Assembly (NCBI GenBank): GCA_023238725.1 | Contig: CM041546.1 | Coordinates: 18,405,992 to 18,469,991 of the forward strand | DNA from: Scortum barcoo | Taxonomy: Eukaryota > Chordata > Actinopteri > Centrarchiformes > Terapontidae | Direction of reading: 5' to 3' | DNA: 64,000 bases | Shown here: in pieces, positions 34,146-47,356 of the stretch | How positions within the stretch are numbered: position 1 is the stretch's first letter | Layout of the letters: each line of letters opens with the position of its first letter | The notes under the pieces: model-generated | What the model was told of the DNA's origin: nothing | The model's database searches: none | What the model saw: the letters and a program-made list of their open reading frames with translations, nothing else | Position numbers and translations under genes: made by a program

Positions 34146-37100
34146 CTACTGTGTGAGAGTCCTCCTGATGTCCTCTGGTCGGTAGTTCAGATAGTGATCC
34201 ATGTCGCAGTGCACACCCTAAGGGAAGGACAGTTTTTATCTTTCTCTGTGCTTGAGCAATTAAAAAAAAACAAAACAAAAACAAATGTATGTGACTAGAA
34301 GATAAAGCTCAATGTGTAGAGACAGAAAAATCCATAGCACCAGATTATAACATTTTCCCATGTTTTATGTACAAAAGAAGTCACGGTCTGTCATAATTTC
34401 TTTTCATCAGTCACATTCACTGCACCTTTGCCAGAGGCCTTATATCGCCTTCACTTCGAGGGGCTGTCGCGTTGTTCTGGGGCTGTTGAGCTCTGGCTGC
34501 CAGCATCTCTGCCACCAAGTCATTGTCATAAACACAGGACAGCCTGTCCACCTCAGGGTGAGATCTGATAGCATGCAAGAGAGAGAGAGAGAAAAAGAGA
34601 GAGAGAGAGAGAGCCAATGCTTTGAATGTCTCCTTTAATTTAACCAATTTTGTCTTTGACTTTTGCATATTTGGGAATGGAGACAAAAACAAAATAGGCT
34701 ACTTACAGGTCATAATTACTTGACTTTTTTCAGTCTCCTCACTTCATACTAAATATCATATTAATATATACAGCCAAATATTTTTTAAAATTTCTGGTCC
34801 ATACCTTAAAGTGATGTTAGTGTTGCACAGAGAGCCCGGTGGCGGCCTGTGAGTAACATAATAACAAGTTTAATCATAGCACCACAGTCACTGTGTACGA
34901 CAAGGAGTGAAGCCTACCAACCTGTCTCTAGAATATTTTCTGTACATGAACACTGTACATCCAAACAGCAAAGCAATTCCCAGGGGCATTAAAACTGACA
35001 ACAACACAGGCAAAGAGGCTGGAAAAAGGAAAATAGTTCAGTTTGTAAATATCATACAAACTAACTGCTGCTTTTGCATGTTATTTGAAAACACACATAT
35101 CATCCAGAGTGTACAGAAACCTACGTCTTTTTGACAAGTTGTACACAGACAGCTGTTTGCTGTCACTGCCCAGGGAGTATTTTGGCTGTGCAGGATACGT
35201 TAGACAAGCTTTTAGCTGGGCCACTTATTTCTGCAGAGACCAGATTTTTCTTATTTGTGGAGACAAAGCTGAAGGAGGACGGCAGAGTGTCATTTCCATC
35301 AATGGTCCAGTATACAGATGCATTAGGGGACGCCTGGGCCTGGCAGATGCACTTGAGGACTGTCCCTGTCCAGTTGCAAGATGACTCAGGTAGGATTACT
35401 GGAGCATCTGGGAAGAGATGCACAAAAAAGTAAGTCAATAAATCTTTCTCACCGGTTGTTTCTTTTAAATATATTTAGTGTCTGTTGGTTTAAGAATCAT
35501 ACAACACAACCATACCACGGTTCCTCCCAATCACCACTTATAGGCTATTCTCTGTAACATCCCTGAATTGAACACTTTACTGCAACTTCAACCCTTTCTG
35601 TCTCCCCAAATTCCACATTTGCTACATACCATGAAACATAACATGACAATAAAATTAATCTTAAACAATTGTCAATTGTTGTAATCAATGCTCAAAATGT
35701 CAGCGAATAAATGAAAATCTCTTTTGGATCTTTTTCTTTTTAATGACTGACCCACATGCAGGCTGCAGCTTGTTAAATGTTACATTTTTCTTGTGGCTTT
35801 GCTCAGTCCCAAGCTGTACTCCCCAAAGAAATAATAATTAGATTAGTAACTATTAGTTTTGGTACATTAGAGGAAGTAGAAATGAAGATGTTTTTACACT
35901 GAACATCTAGATCCAACCAGTCGGACTGCCCTGCTCCCATGTCATTGTGAGCGATGCAGGAGAGAGAAAGTATCTCGCATGGTGTTGCTAAAGGACATTT
36001 TTCTCTCAGTTGAATTGACTTTGATGGTCTGTCCCATCTGTCTTTTAAGCCACGAGTATGTGTGTGGCTGTGGGTTGCAGTTGGCAGCGCACTCTGCCAT
36101 GATGCTGTCACCCTCCGTTACCGGTCCCTTTTCCGGCATCAGGGTCACAGTCAAGGGTTTGTCTATGGGTGTGAGAATTCATAAAAAAATTAAAATAGTA
36201 AGACAGTTTCCCTGTAACAAATCTAGCAGTAGAGACAGCAAAATGTGCAAACTGTGTCACTTTCATACGGCAAACCATACTTACATAACACGTTGAGTGT
36301 TATTAGCTGACTTTCTCTGGTGAAGGCTCTGAACTGTGCAGAACACACAATTTTGCTGGTATGCATGTCATATGTTGCTTGTACTTGCAGCGTCTCTGTG
36401 CACAACCATTGCTCCTGCACTCTCTGGCTAAAAGCCATCAAACTGCAGTTGTCCATGGATGGACTTTTGTTCCACTGAAGGGATGGAGGTGTGAAAGGGC
36501 AGGAGTAGCTTACGCTGCAGTTGATGTGGAAAATTTCCCCTTCAACTATTTCCTGCTGGATGGAGAGTATGGGAGCTTTTCTCTCTGGAAGTCAAAACAT
36601 AGTGATAACTGTTTAGCTCTCAGTTGTATTTAATGTGGAATTAATAAAGGTGTCCTGTTAACAAGCTGTGTGTGGCTGCTGTGTTCTGGATGCTCCAACA
36701 CATTGTTGGGGTTTTTGGGGAATCCCAATGAATACTTACCAACAATGATGGTCACAATTTCTTCATGGAATTTCTGAGTTGCCTTACAGTCGGGGTTGAT
36801 CCAGACATAAATTTGAAGGTTGTTATCTGCGCAGTTCCCACATTGTCGATCTTCAGGGTGCAGTTACACTCTGCAGCTTTACCCGGTACTGAGGTGCGTC
36901 CTTTGAAATGGTTTTCCACTGTTTTAGGGTGAACTCCATCATACACCACAGGATAGTTGTGTGTGATGTGATGGTATCTGTACCATGTGACCCGAGAGTG
37001 AGGTTGTGTGTAACATGGCACTACAGCACAGCTCCCCTCTACTGCAGTCACTGTTTTGGGCACAGTGATGGTCCAGCTTCCTGCCTGCTGGAGCACCGAG

Positions 37101-37804
37101 ATGCCTTTGTGAGGTGAGAGAAGGAGGAGGAGGAGGAGGAAAAGATAAGGGTGATGGGGTAGTATAGAAGATGACAAATGTTCATTGTGGCTTGATTCTG
37201 TTTTAAGATTATTTTTGGTTATGAATGAGGAAAAAAAAAAATTACGTGACCACAACAGAAAACTGACGCACGTATTTAGAGCCATTCGTCAAAGAGACTT
37301 CTCAGAAACAAGATTAATAAAAACATGGCTGTAACATATGTTACAGCCATTTTTTATTACTTTTACAACAATGTTTTTTTATTGTCATGTTGTTTTCATG
37401 GTATGTAGCAAATGTGGAATTTGGGGAGACAGAAAGGGTGAGTTACAGTAAAGTGTTCAATGCAGACATTGAATCTCTGCAAAACAGGATTTTCAATTTT
37501 CTTCAACACATTAAATTTGCAAATGTGTGGCAGTGCTTTTTTTTCAACATGAGAAAAGCAGCAAATACATTAAAATATTCATTGATCACCATATTATCAA
37601 ACAGTGTACATTTCACAATGGTTTCGTAATTACCACACAATTATCATAGGAAGTAAAAAGTAACTCCACTAAATCAGAAGCAATACAAGGTTTTAATAAA
37701 CATATTAGTAATGGTGAAGCACATCACCAATTGCGCACAAACAGATAAAGCTCAGTATTACCTGAGAACAAGCTCAGCAGTCTAAGCAGATGAGCAGTCC
37801 CCAT
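34146..37804 (-). CDS. Siglec-like receptor gene A, copy 2
   Basis: Duplicate of the gene at 11313-15036 with the same exons: signal 37762-37804; V-set 36740-37104 (donor GTAAGT intact); C2 36285-36584 (length in phase); C2 35898-36162 (CNPQPHTYSWLKRQMG, clean Ig fold around the Trp, then one frame slip); C2 35125-35407 (ASPNASVYWTIDGND, one extra base in SCTAK); transmembrane 34922-35018; tail exons 34805-34846, 34707-34741, 34426-34564; last exon 34146-34217. It is in better frame than copy 1 in the V donor and the second and third Ig domains, whereas copy 1 is the better one at the end of the fourth. The F-strand Arg of sialic-acid-binding Siglecs is absent here too. Confidence 0.8.
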
Positions 37805-38909
37805 GAAGAAAGTAGTCGATGTACACCATTCAAGTCCCTTTTGACCTGTTAATTTCTGAAACACAGAAGCTGTAATAATTTCACTACACGTAGATTATGA
37901 GGATTTTTTTTTTTTGTATAATTTCTATTCATATATTTTCATTAAAATTCACTGCATCACTAGAAAACCTCCAGAGGAGCCACTGGACACCTTATGACTC
38001 AAAAAGTACTCTCCATTTTGAGCAATATCAGGCTGGTAGTATTTTATCAGAAAGTACTGTGAAAGTAGTTTTTAGGATCTGAAAAACAGTGGTCCAGACA
38101 AGTGGGCTTACCTTACAATGAGCTGCTGCATGAATGTGTGATTGTGTGATGGCCCACTGATCTGTTTCTGCACTTAAGCCCTGCACTTTACCACTGGTTA
38201 AACCCCTCAGCCCCCCCTCTGTTCTATTCAGTATCAAACAGGAAACCAGCTGAGCTCATTTAAAGCAGTCAGTCTGAACAATGCAGTCAGTCTGAACAGT
38301 TTCTAAAAAAAGAGGCCTGAGAGGTGTCTGTTTCTAAAATCTAGCATAAAAACACTTGGCCACTTGTTGTACAGTACATGTTTAAAACACACTGGTGAAG
38401 GTAAGATGCATTCAAAACTATATATTAAATATAAAATGGGAGATTTAAAGGCAATGCTTAACTATTGTCTTGAAAGAATAAAAACAAGAAGCTTTGTACA
38501 TAAAGATGAATGTGTCACTTTTGCAAAAAATACTAAACTCTATTACTCTCACATGCTCTTTGTGTTTATACATCTACAGACAGGTCAGTTTGAGCAAAAG
38601 GTAAATGTTCAAAATAATTAATAAAATATGTCGCATTGCTAAATGCAGGTAAAACAGCGAGGCCTCTCTTAATATACACAAGTCAAACTAAACTACAATA
38701 TATGTGAAAATACAGTATATTTTACACTTAAGATCTCAATAACCTGTGAACTTAAAAAAAGAAACATATTTCTGTTCATTTAAAATTACATGTCACAGCA
38801 GGATTACAAACAATAACAAAAGCAAGAGTGAGCACATAACATGAAAATATACAGGAGAGCAAGGCATTGTGGAAATTATTTTTCAATTTCAGCGAGATAG
38901 ATCTGTGAC

Positions 38910-41900
38910 CTATTTGTTCTTAACACTCTTGTTTTTTAATTTAACTTGGGCATAATCACAATTCACATTTACGGGTTCCACTTCATCATATAGGCTTTCC
39001 ATCTCCATTGCTTTGCTCACAAAATTTTGGCATGTGCTTCCCATCATGCATCTCTCCTCCTGCCAGATAGGAGCTCCCAAGCTGACCCACATCTGCGGCA
39101 TCTTCTCCCATTGTCCTCTTGCTCTTGCTCCTCACGTTCACAATGGAGTAAATCACATCGCTGCCTTCTTGGTTCTTCATCTCTGAGGTTTTACTGGCTC
39201 TTTCTGCATAATTTGGACCAGAGTTTGGCAAGCTGGTGCTGTTTAGGTTGGAGATGGTCGTAGGGTGTGCAACATCCGCCTGTCTCAGCACTTTGGTGTT
39301 GACATAAATGTCGTCTCCTGCTGTGTTGGATACCTACAATTAAAGAGGAAACGTCAGTGGACACAGATACACCACTAATCTGGTTTAAATACCTGAAGCA
39401 AAAAACTGCCTGGTTCAAAGTACCTCGTTTCCGTCTCCATTTGTTGAATGTTGCCTCTGAAGAACTGTGCCGGCGTCACCATTGCACTGACTCTTAAGAA
39501 GGTTATGTGCAGTCCTTTGAGCCCTGAAGAACAGTATAACATTTAACCTATGTGGGTATATTTGATTCAGCTCTGATTTTTTTCCCAATGCTCATTTATT
39601 AACAAAGAGGATGAAACCATTAAAAAGAAAATATCCGAAATCATGTAATAAAAATCAAAACAACACATGGCAAAAACAGAAAAGTGCATCTGCAAAGAGG
39701 TTACACCACTGAATTTAAAAAGAGGGACCAAGAGAAATTAAATTAATGAAAAGTAATTGACATGAATCCTAATAATACCTAAATCTATTTTATAGTGTTC
39801 TGCATTAAATTTTCTATACACAACAAATCATCATCATTAATAAATGTTGATATTGGCCATTAGATTGAAATGATTGAATGCTTTTGGACTGGACCTGGCC
39901 AGAACTGATATATAGTTTGAAAAGTATAGCTCAATTTCTTTTGATGGGTAAAGACCTAAACAAACAAAGAGTAGTGTCACTATTATCATATAAAAAAAAA
40001 TAAAGGAGTTGATGAGGATGTGACGAGGTCATAAGAACGTCTTGCTGTCTTGGCTGTGGAAAGGTAACAACCTTACCTGATCACCAACAGTAGAGCACAT
40101 AGTAGCACTAGCAGTGTGACCACTGTGGAGATGAGGACTAGAAACATCAATCGGCCTGAAAAGGAAAATGGAAGATTAGGATGTCGAAGGAGTTCAGATA
40201 ATTCCTCTGACTAAAGTTTGGACATACTGTGTAAAGAACTCAGGTAGGTGAGTTGTTTTATCTCTCAGTGTTGCTCTCTCAGTGGGTCGTATGAAACACA
40301 ATAAAAAGTAAGTTTTTTTTAATCACTTCTGACTCATTTAGAAAAAAATCTTTTTATCAAGGAAGAGATATATGAGTAAGTAATGCATACAGGTATGAGA
40401 GAATAAGGTTGAAAGAATCCAGCATGCTGGTGAATTCAAGTACATGTTTAATCAAATGTATCTGGAATGAAATTAGTCTTGAGTCATTTTCAAAGTGAAA
40501 TGTACACAGTGTAGAGGGCGGGGTGTTTTAACACGTTAAAGTGTTAAAAAGTTAATACTCTAGCTCAGGCAGTTCCCCAATTACATACGACTTCAAGCCA
40601 CCCACTTTCTGGAAAAATTGTCAGATGCAGCTAAATATTGTTGTGTCTGTAAAAGACAAGAGGCCAGCAAGACCACAAACATCACTACTAAGCAAGAAGG
40701 TGACATGGGCACCGTTATTAAAGTCACATGCAGAAGCTGTCAATAAGTAACACAAATGTTTTATTCAGCCTCTAACACAAAAACTGAAAAAGTTTGGTAG
40801 TAGGAAATGTTCTATTTGGTGTTTAAAAAAGTAAAATTGAGGAAATACTTTAACGTGCATCTGGGAAGCCGTTAGCCGAATAAATAAATGAATGAAATGT
40901 TCACGTCTTTTTTCAAGAAAGAAAACTTTTCCAACCAATCAAACTTGTATTCAGCACAAAGACAAACCATGGCATTCTCCAGATGTTTGAGGCTCCAGGC
41001 TGTAGACATAAAATCTCTGAGTAGCAGATCCCAGAGAGTTTGAGCTGCGGCAGAGCAAGGTAGAAAGATCCCTCCATTGTGGCGGACTCACAGAGATGAG
41101 ACTCAGACCTCTGTCATTTAGAGGCTCATTGGTGATTGCAACCTTGTCGGAGTGATTGACAGGTAACCCATCCAAATACCACTGTAAAGTGGGAGAAGGA
41201 TTTCCGACAGTCTCACAGGAACAGTTGAGCTGTGCTGCAGTTTTGGTGCAGTCAGAGGAGGACAAGATCTGTGGAGCAACTGTGATGAATGTAGAGAAGA
41301 CAGACGAGTTAAGAGTCAAGTCATGTTTAATCAGAGCATTGACTGGGAATGGGTCAGAGTCACTGACTAATAAATGTGTTTTTTTATATGTGCCTGGTTT
41401 TATTCATTAAACTTTTGAATCATGTGATACGTACACTGAACGTCTATTTGACTGATGTTGGATCGTCCAGCTCCAAGATCATTTTCAGCTACGCAGAAAA
41501 GATGACCACTGTCTTTAAAGACTATAATCTTTAAAACAGCTCCAGTCCCCATGAAAGTCTCCTGACCTCCATCCGCTCTGTACCAGGTGTAGTTTGTTAC
41601 TGCTGGGTTAGCAGTACTACTGCATGTCAGAGTCACAACGCTGTTCTCTGCTACTGGACCAGAGGGACTCACTGACACTATGGTTCGTTTTGGTGAAACT
41701 GAAAAATGCAGAACTAATTATTTGTATCATTTATAGATATAATGTAAGAGCCTTCTTACAGGAACTTATGTTATCAACAACAACAGCTCATTTTCTTGCT
41801 CATTCTCAACTTCTCCACAACTGTGTGACTCTTCATTAATATGCTAGATGCGTTAATAAGATTGTACATGTGTGGTAACCTTATGATGCTGGTGTTAAAA

Positions 41901-43542
41901 AGGGTAAACTAAGTTTTAGTTCTAAGCTAACATTTAAGCAGAGGTGAAGAAAAGGAGTTGATGGAGAAATAAATAATGAAGACAGATAATATAATGCTCC
42001 TACATTTTAACAAAGTAGAATCACCTAATTCACTTACAGCATTGTAATATTGATTATATATCAAGGCAGCAGTAATGTAATGGTGTGAAAGAACAATTCT
42101 TCACATTTTAGTTTGATTTTGGAGCAAATTTGCATAAAACTGTCATCTTCAAATAATCTATTGTCTCACCAATAATTCAAAACAAAAGAGAAAAACACTA
42201 CAATTTTAAAACTGTTTGATTTTTTTTTCCATTTTTCTTTTAAAACTTGAAACTTTTATCAATTGTTGAAAGTTATGTTTGATTGACTAATGCATTAAGA
42301 GACATACGATTCATTCTAATGTTTATAATAAAATGACTTTTAGCAGGGAACAAATGAACTCACAGGAAATCTCAGCTGTTGTGCTAACAGACGACTCACT
42401 GCTGCCTCCCTGTTTGTTGTAGCGTGCAGTACAGGAGATTTCTTTTCCATGATGGAGGTGAGAAGCAGTGAAGGTCAGCACAGAGGTCTTGACTTTGGTT
42501 TTGTCTGGTTTCTCCTGCGGTGTCTCCTGACTGTCACCCAGACTGGAGGTCCATGTCAGAGTTGGAGGCTGAGTCAGACAGGGAGCTGGAGCAGAGCACG
42601 TCAGAATCACCGAGCTTCCCTCCTTTGGCTTCAGTGTGGACGGAGTCAGAGTCGGTTGTAGGAGGATCAGCTGGTAGGAAGGTACATTTGGATTAGTCAC
42701 AAAATCAGTATTCATTCTTGTAAGCTCTGTCGCTTTGTGAGGTGAAATATATTCAAACAGAGCTCAGAGCAGGTCTCATGAATGATTTAACAAAGTAAAT
42801 GGACATCAAAACCTACCTTTGACTGAAATAGTCACTTTTTTGTCTTCTGGTCTGCGAAAACTAAATTTCACACCCTCACACTCCAGTCTGAAGTGAATAT
42901 GTTTTGCTGTTTTCTGGTTTCAAGTTTTTCAAGGGTTGTGGTGCAGTCTTTCACTGTCAAGTCTCCAGCTGGTTCATATTTTGCTGGTAAACTCAAAAGT
43001 GAATCTCATTATCATACTTCTCCACACTGCTTTACATGTGCTATCTAACTTTGATATATATTTTTCCTCTACATGTCAAAGGAGCAGGGGATGGTCACAC
43101 AGGATCCACTCAGAGCCTCTATAGTCTGCGGCATAAAGACCTCAAACTTTCCACACAGGCCACCTGAAACATCAGAAACAAATCTTTCAATTACAACAAG
43201 TGAATCTTTTTTTATTGTAATTTTACAGTTTTGTTGCTTTGCTGAAATCTTAGTGCTGTGACATCATTCATATTATGAAGTATTCACATAATTATAATGT
43301 TTCATATAATTATAATTACTCATTATATAATTAAAAACAACAACAGTAAAGATTCTACTTTCATCGCTCACTGTGTCCTTCACTTCCTGCTTCATGTGTC
43401 ATAGACACTGTTGTACTGTGGTGGTAATGCTAGACTAACATAGTTTTTTATGGTTTTTATTGTCATTAATTCAAATGTGAATGAACCCAAACTCACCTTG
43501 CAGCAGACAGCCGATGACAAGCAGAGTCAGAGCTGCAGCCAT
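38910..43542 (-). CDS. Siglec-like ITIM receptor gene B, copy 2
   Basis: Duplicate of gene B. Exons: signal 43497-43542; V-set 42817-43163; C2 42364-42670; C2 41435-41698; C2 40968-41279 (open throughout); transmembrane 40077-40155 (RLMFLVLISTVVTLLVLLCA); juxtamembrane 39424-39523; tail 38910-39333. The tail reads cleanly: DDIYVN, then SDVIYSIVNV and MESLYDEVEP (both ITIM-like), then CDYAQVKL near the end. Breaks: a stop early in the V exon (after CSFDM), one extra base at the start of C2-1 shared with copy 1, and one frame slip in the tail after GGEMHDG. The V exon keeps TYYFRLEC with the sialic-acid Arg. It is an inhibitory Siglec by architecture; coding integrity is uncertain. Confidence 0.82.
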
Positions 43543-44421
43543 CGTGTGTGTCCGGAGAAACTCTGCAGATTACACATGGCATAAATCATGCTCGCTTATT
43601 TCATCCCTAATTAACTCTGATCCTTCAAGAAGGAATATATATAAAATGTTTGCAGATTTCTTTTTCAATCATTATCAAAGTCGTAAAGGACTTTAAGTCA
43701 CTCAAACTCAACTGAATATCAACTAAATTAAACTGTCTCAGCATCTCATGAGGGCAGGGTGACACAGCACAACTACTTTTGCATTCAGAGGGGAATATAT
43801 TACTGCTGTTAAATCAGTTCCTCTAAAAAACAAAATTACAACAAATTACAATAAGTCATTAATAATTTGAAATATATTTCTTGCAAATTTGCCAGGAAGT
43901 TCATGAATCTTTGGTTTAGTGTTTCTATTTAATGTGACAAATTTGTTTGTCAAACATTTCTGAATATTCAGTTTGTCATTAGTACCACGTAAAAGATGGA
44001 ACAAAGATAAAAAAGAAAAACAGGAATATAGAAATGCTATGCTGTATATTAAAGGCAAATGTCACAAAGACTTTTATCTATTTATTTCCCATTTCTTTAC
44101 AAAGAATTGATTCATTTTAGGGATCTGATACATTCAGCAGTATCAAACCACAATCAAATGACAGCTTACAGAAATTAGAATTTTTGATATTGTTCATTTG
44201 ATCCAAAAGTCATGTGACTTAAATTTTTCCTAATGTTTTATATCTTAAATAAACATTGATCATTTGATAAGTATCATATTGAAGTTATGATGACTCACAT
44301 CTTCTTCGGGTCTCTTGAGCAGATAAATGAAAGATGAATGGAGAGTTGAAGTTCTCCAAATGTTGTGCTCCCTTGTCAGTCAACTACTGACTTGAAAATG
44401 AGGAAGTGCACTTTTGTGACT

Positions 44422-44640
44422 TACCCTAACCCCAGCCCTATACTTTTATCTGATCTTGCCCAAACGTTAATTTTATATAGACACTTCTGATTCTGTTTGA
44501 TTTTGATTATGTCTCTATTAAATAAAATTGTTCTTGGTAAACTGAAAACTGTCTCTGCCCCGTAGTGTAAAACTGCAAACCTGTGTCTTACCATTAAAGC
44601 TTGGGTTAGAAGTTTCCCGGGGGTGAAATTCCCCTGGGTG
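44422..44640. other. short unique insert between block copy 2 and broken downstream copy
   Basis: No similarity to the equivalent position after copy 1 (22215-22500). It contains ACCCTAACCCCAGCCCT and an imperfect inverted repeat CCCGGGGGTGAAATTCCCCTGGG. It could be part of a mobile element; the family was not recognised. Confidence 0.4.
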
Positions 44641-44910
44641 GCGTTCTTGGCATCCAGTCTCGCAACCTTAGATTCCTTCCCACCCGAGGGTCCTTCAGCA
44701 ATGACTGTGTACGCTGTGTTCTTCACTGAGTCAATGGCCAGCTCGGTATAACCGAGATCTTCTCTATCCAGCCAGTCCAGCTGGGTCTGAAGTAATACAA
44801 GTTCATCAGCAAAGTTGGCAGTAATCCCGAGTCCTGGTTAAATTTGCTGTATATCCAGCTCAAGCTTTCCCTCCTATTCTTTATCTCTGGGGTCATTTCT
44901 GACTATGTGA
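44640..44910 (-). pseudogene. NLR C-terminal exon fragment, copy 2, heavily broken
   Basis: Related to 22500-22760 and 47357-47700 but with many short insertions and deletions (for example an added TATACC near 44747). It cannot encode protein. It lies in a stretch (44640-46300) that follows 22500-24400 in order but with many short gaps. Confidence 0.65.
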
Positions 44911-45828
44911 CAAGGAAGAAATAACATTAATTACACTAGTGTCAGTATGTTCACATGTTGTGACACTAGCAGGAGACGGTCAGTCAGTGTTGTCTGAGAG
45001 GTGCGTTTGTGTTTCTGATCCTCCCTCTGCGGTGGCAGTAACCCCTCAAAGGAGAGCCTGGTGAGGTTATTTGACATGTTTCCAAGTGTCAAATTCACTA
45101 TTATCTGGGCAAGAAATGCAAAAGAATATCCTAAAAGATGATACTTTCTTAAAAATAGTAGAAATAGTTTCACTGAAAATCTCACAATTTTAACTCTCCA
45201 GACTGGTTGAGAAATGATTCAGCAGATATTATGAGTAATTATTTTAACTGGTAGGTGCAGGTCATTGAGACAGGTGAGACAGGTTCATTTAATGATAAAT
45301 AATGACATGTTTGTACATGCCAATCATAGTTTTCCTCGTAATGATAGACTTCATGTACAAATAAAGTGTCTAATCTCCTTAGACCTGTGAGAAAAGTCTG
45401 TCTGTCTGTGGACAACTAATAGAGAGCAACTTTCTGTAAAGAGTGTACAAATGTGCCATCTAGTCTGAATATAAATTATCTGGGCCAAATTAAAAGATTG
45501 TGTGGCCATAATGACTTTTCATTGTTTGAACATGACAAATGAATCTACAGCTAATGAAGAAACTACAACAATGTACAAATCAAAATATAAACTTTATTGT
45601 CTAAAACACTTCAGTGTACAACAATCAAAGATAACTCCTCTTTAGTAGATATTAGAATGTGTTCAAACAAAGTTAAAGCAAAGTTGCACAGTTAACACGT
45701 CACAGTGAATTAAGATTTAATTTTATTTGACTGTTTCACATCTTCAGACTGCTGAGAAATCTGCAAAGCACCTGACTCCCAGCTACACTAAATGACTGGG
45801 ATTATACTGGAAATCGTGAGTGAACAGC

Positions 45829-46140
45829 TCAGTCAGAGTATGGAAGTATCATCATTCGACTACACTCAGTGGAAGCTGACACTTGTTGGTTCAGAGGTGG
45901 GCCGATAACATCGTACTCTGCTGATGGGTCTGTTTTCTGCAGTGACATGTACGTTCTGTCCTCTTGGTTTGGTGTCACCTTTTGTCTTGTTTTCCTTCAG
46001 AGAAAAGAAAGAGTGAGTGTTTTCTGATGTGATGTGTTTTCAGAGCCTTCAAAGATAAAATGATGATGTGGTAACCCAAAGGAAGATACACAGATTACAA
46101 ATTCACAATGAGAGATACAGCAGCGACGGCCCAGGGAAGC
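45829..46140 (-). pseudogene. 3' end of Ig-type receptor, second copy
   Basis: The tail exon (45829-45994) is in better frame than its relative at 24008-24156: it runs from KTRQK through TPNQEDRTYMSLQKTDPSAE without a break. The transmembrane exon (about 46060-46140) is eroded by several short deletions. No ligand-binding exon was seen. Family as for 24008-24352. Confidence 0.55.
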
Positions 46141-46472
46141 TCATCTAGATTGTACAACTGTTCAAGTGTTAATATTTTTGATGCTCACTCAGTAGATATT
46201 GTGTTAGCTACACACTGTGGTGTGTGTTTGCTTATGCTCAGTGTGTTGATAATTTGCAGGATCTACATAAGACTATTAAAGAAGAACAAAGGCCCTTTGC
46301 ACAGTTTCCTCTGTTGAATTTATGCTCTGAAAAGCTGCTCTGAAAGACATCATCATCTTCTTAGTGGTGTCATTAGAAATTAAACTAAAGGCACAAGTCC
46401 AAGTCCAAGTAAAAGCTAGTGAGTAATAATTGTGGTGTGTAGAGGTCTTGGTGTCTCAAGCTGTTGCCTTAC

Positions 46473-46551
46473 CTGATCACCAAGAGCAGAGCACATACAA
46501 GTACAAGCAGTGCGGCAACTTTGGTGATGAAGACTGGCAACATCAATCGGT
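46473..46551 (-). pseudogene. orphan Siglec transmembrane exon (gene B type)
   Basis: A 79-base exon with intact acceptor (TTTCAG) and donor (ATCAG|GTAAGG) encodes RLMLPVFITKVAALLVLVCA and ends LLLVIR, clearly paralogous to gene B's transmembrane exons at 17888 and 40077 but with several substitutions. No Ig or tail exon of the same copy was found nearby, so it is the remnant of a further Siglec gene between B and C. Confidence 0.75.
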
Positions 46552-46559
46552 CTGAAACA

Positions 46560-47340
46560 GAAAGTGGAAGATTAGGATGTTGAAGGACTTCAGATAATTC
46601 CTCTGACAAAAGTTTGAACATACTATGCAACTAATTCAGCTTTGTGAGTTGTTATATCATTGTGCTATATTAGTGGGTCATATTAAACTGACTAAAAATA
46701 AAGTGTTTTATAACCACTTACTGAGTTAGCCCTAGTTCTTTTTATCAAGAAAGAGGAATATAAGTGTCAGTAGTGTATATGTAAGTATTAAAGATTCTGT
46801 TTTGAGTCTTTTTTAAATAGTTTTTTATTGCCAGTTTTTGAACGGGCTGTAACGTAACAAAAACAAATAACAATAACAATAAAAACACTGTTTGCACATG
46901 GACTTGAAGAAAAAAGGGAATCTAATCAGGAGCTGAGGCATATCCCAGTAAGTAAAATCAAAACCCAGGGAATCACAACACACTGGAAGGGGAAACCACC
47001 AGCGAAGACACCAGCACCACTACCTTCGTCTCTCAGCCACTCAAAAGATAAGGACACACTCGAGAAATCAGCTAATGTACAATCAGTTACAGTTACATAT
47101 ACCAAAACTTGTGGGTGGCAAACCCCTAATTGCAAAATAAACAGATAAGCTTATGAACTTGCCACTTCTTGTGTTTTTTTTTGTGTTCTTGTGTTTTCTT
47201 GTGTCATTGTCATACTATCAGTGCAATACCACCATAAATATATTTTCCATAAAAGTAATTGGTTAACATTTGGGTAAATTCTACTCATTATTGTTAAAGT
47301 CTGTGTAAATCTTTGGTAATAGTTTTGCTGTCTCGACTGT
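46560..47340. other. no gene recognised
   Basis: Non-coding. About 46800-46890 is A-rich with AACAATAACAATAA runs like a retroelement tail, but no body could be identified. The frame at 46926-47135 has no domain. Confidence 0.45.
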
Positions 47341-47356
47341 CAGAAGGAACCCTCGT

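Larger units (their letters stand above)
30787..44421. repeat. segmental duplication, copy 2
   Basis: Second copy of the block at 7948-22214. Homology begins in lim2 intron 2 about 24 bp before exon 3 and ends just past the first ETS-like arm of gene B's promoter, where the sequence switches to an unrelated ACCCTAACCCC-containing stretch. Differences from copy 1 are mostly 1-20 base indels. Confidence 0.92.
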
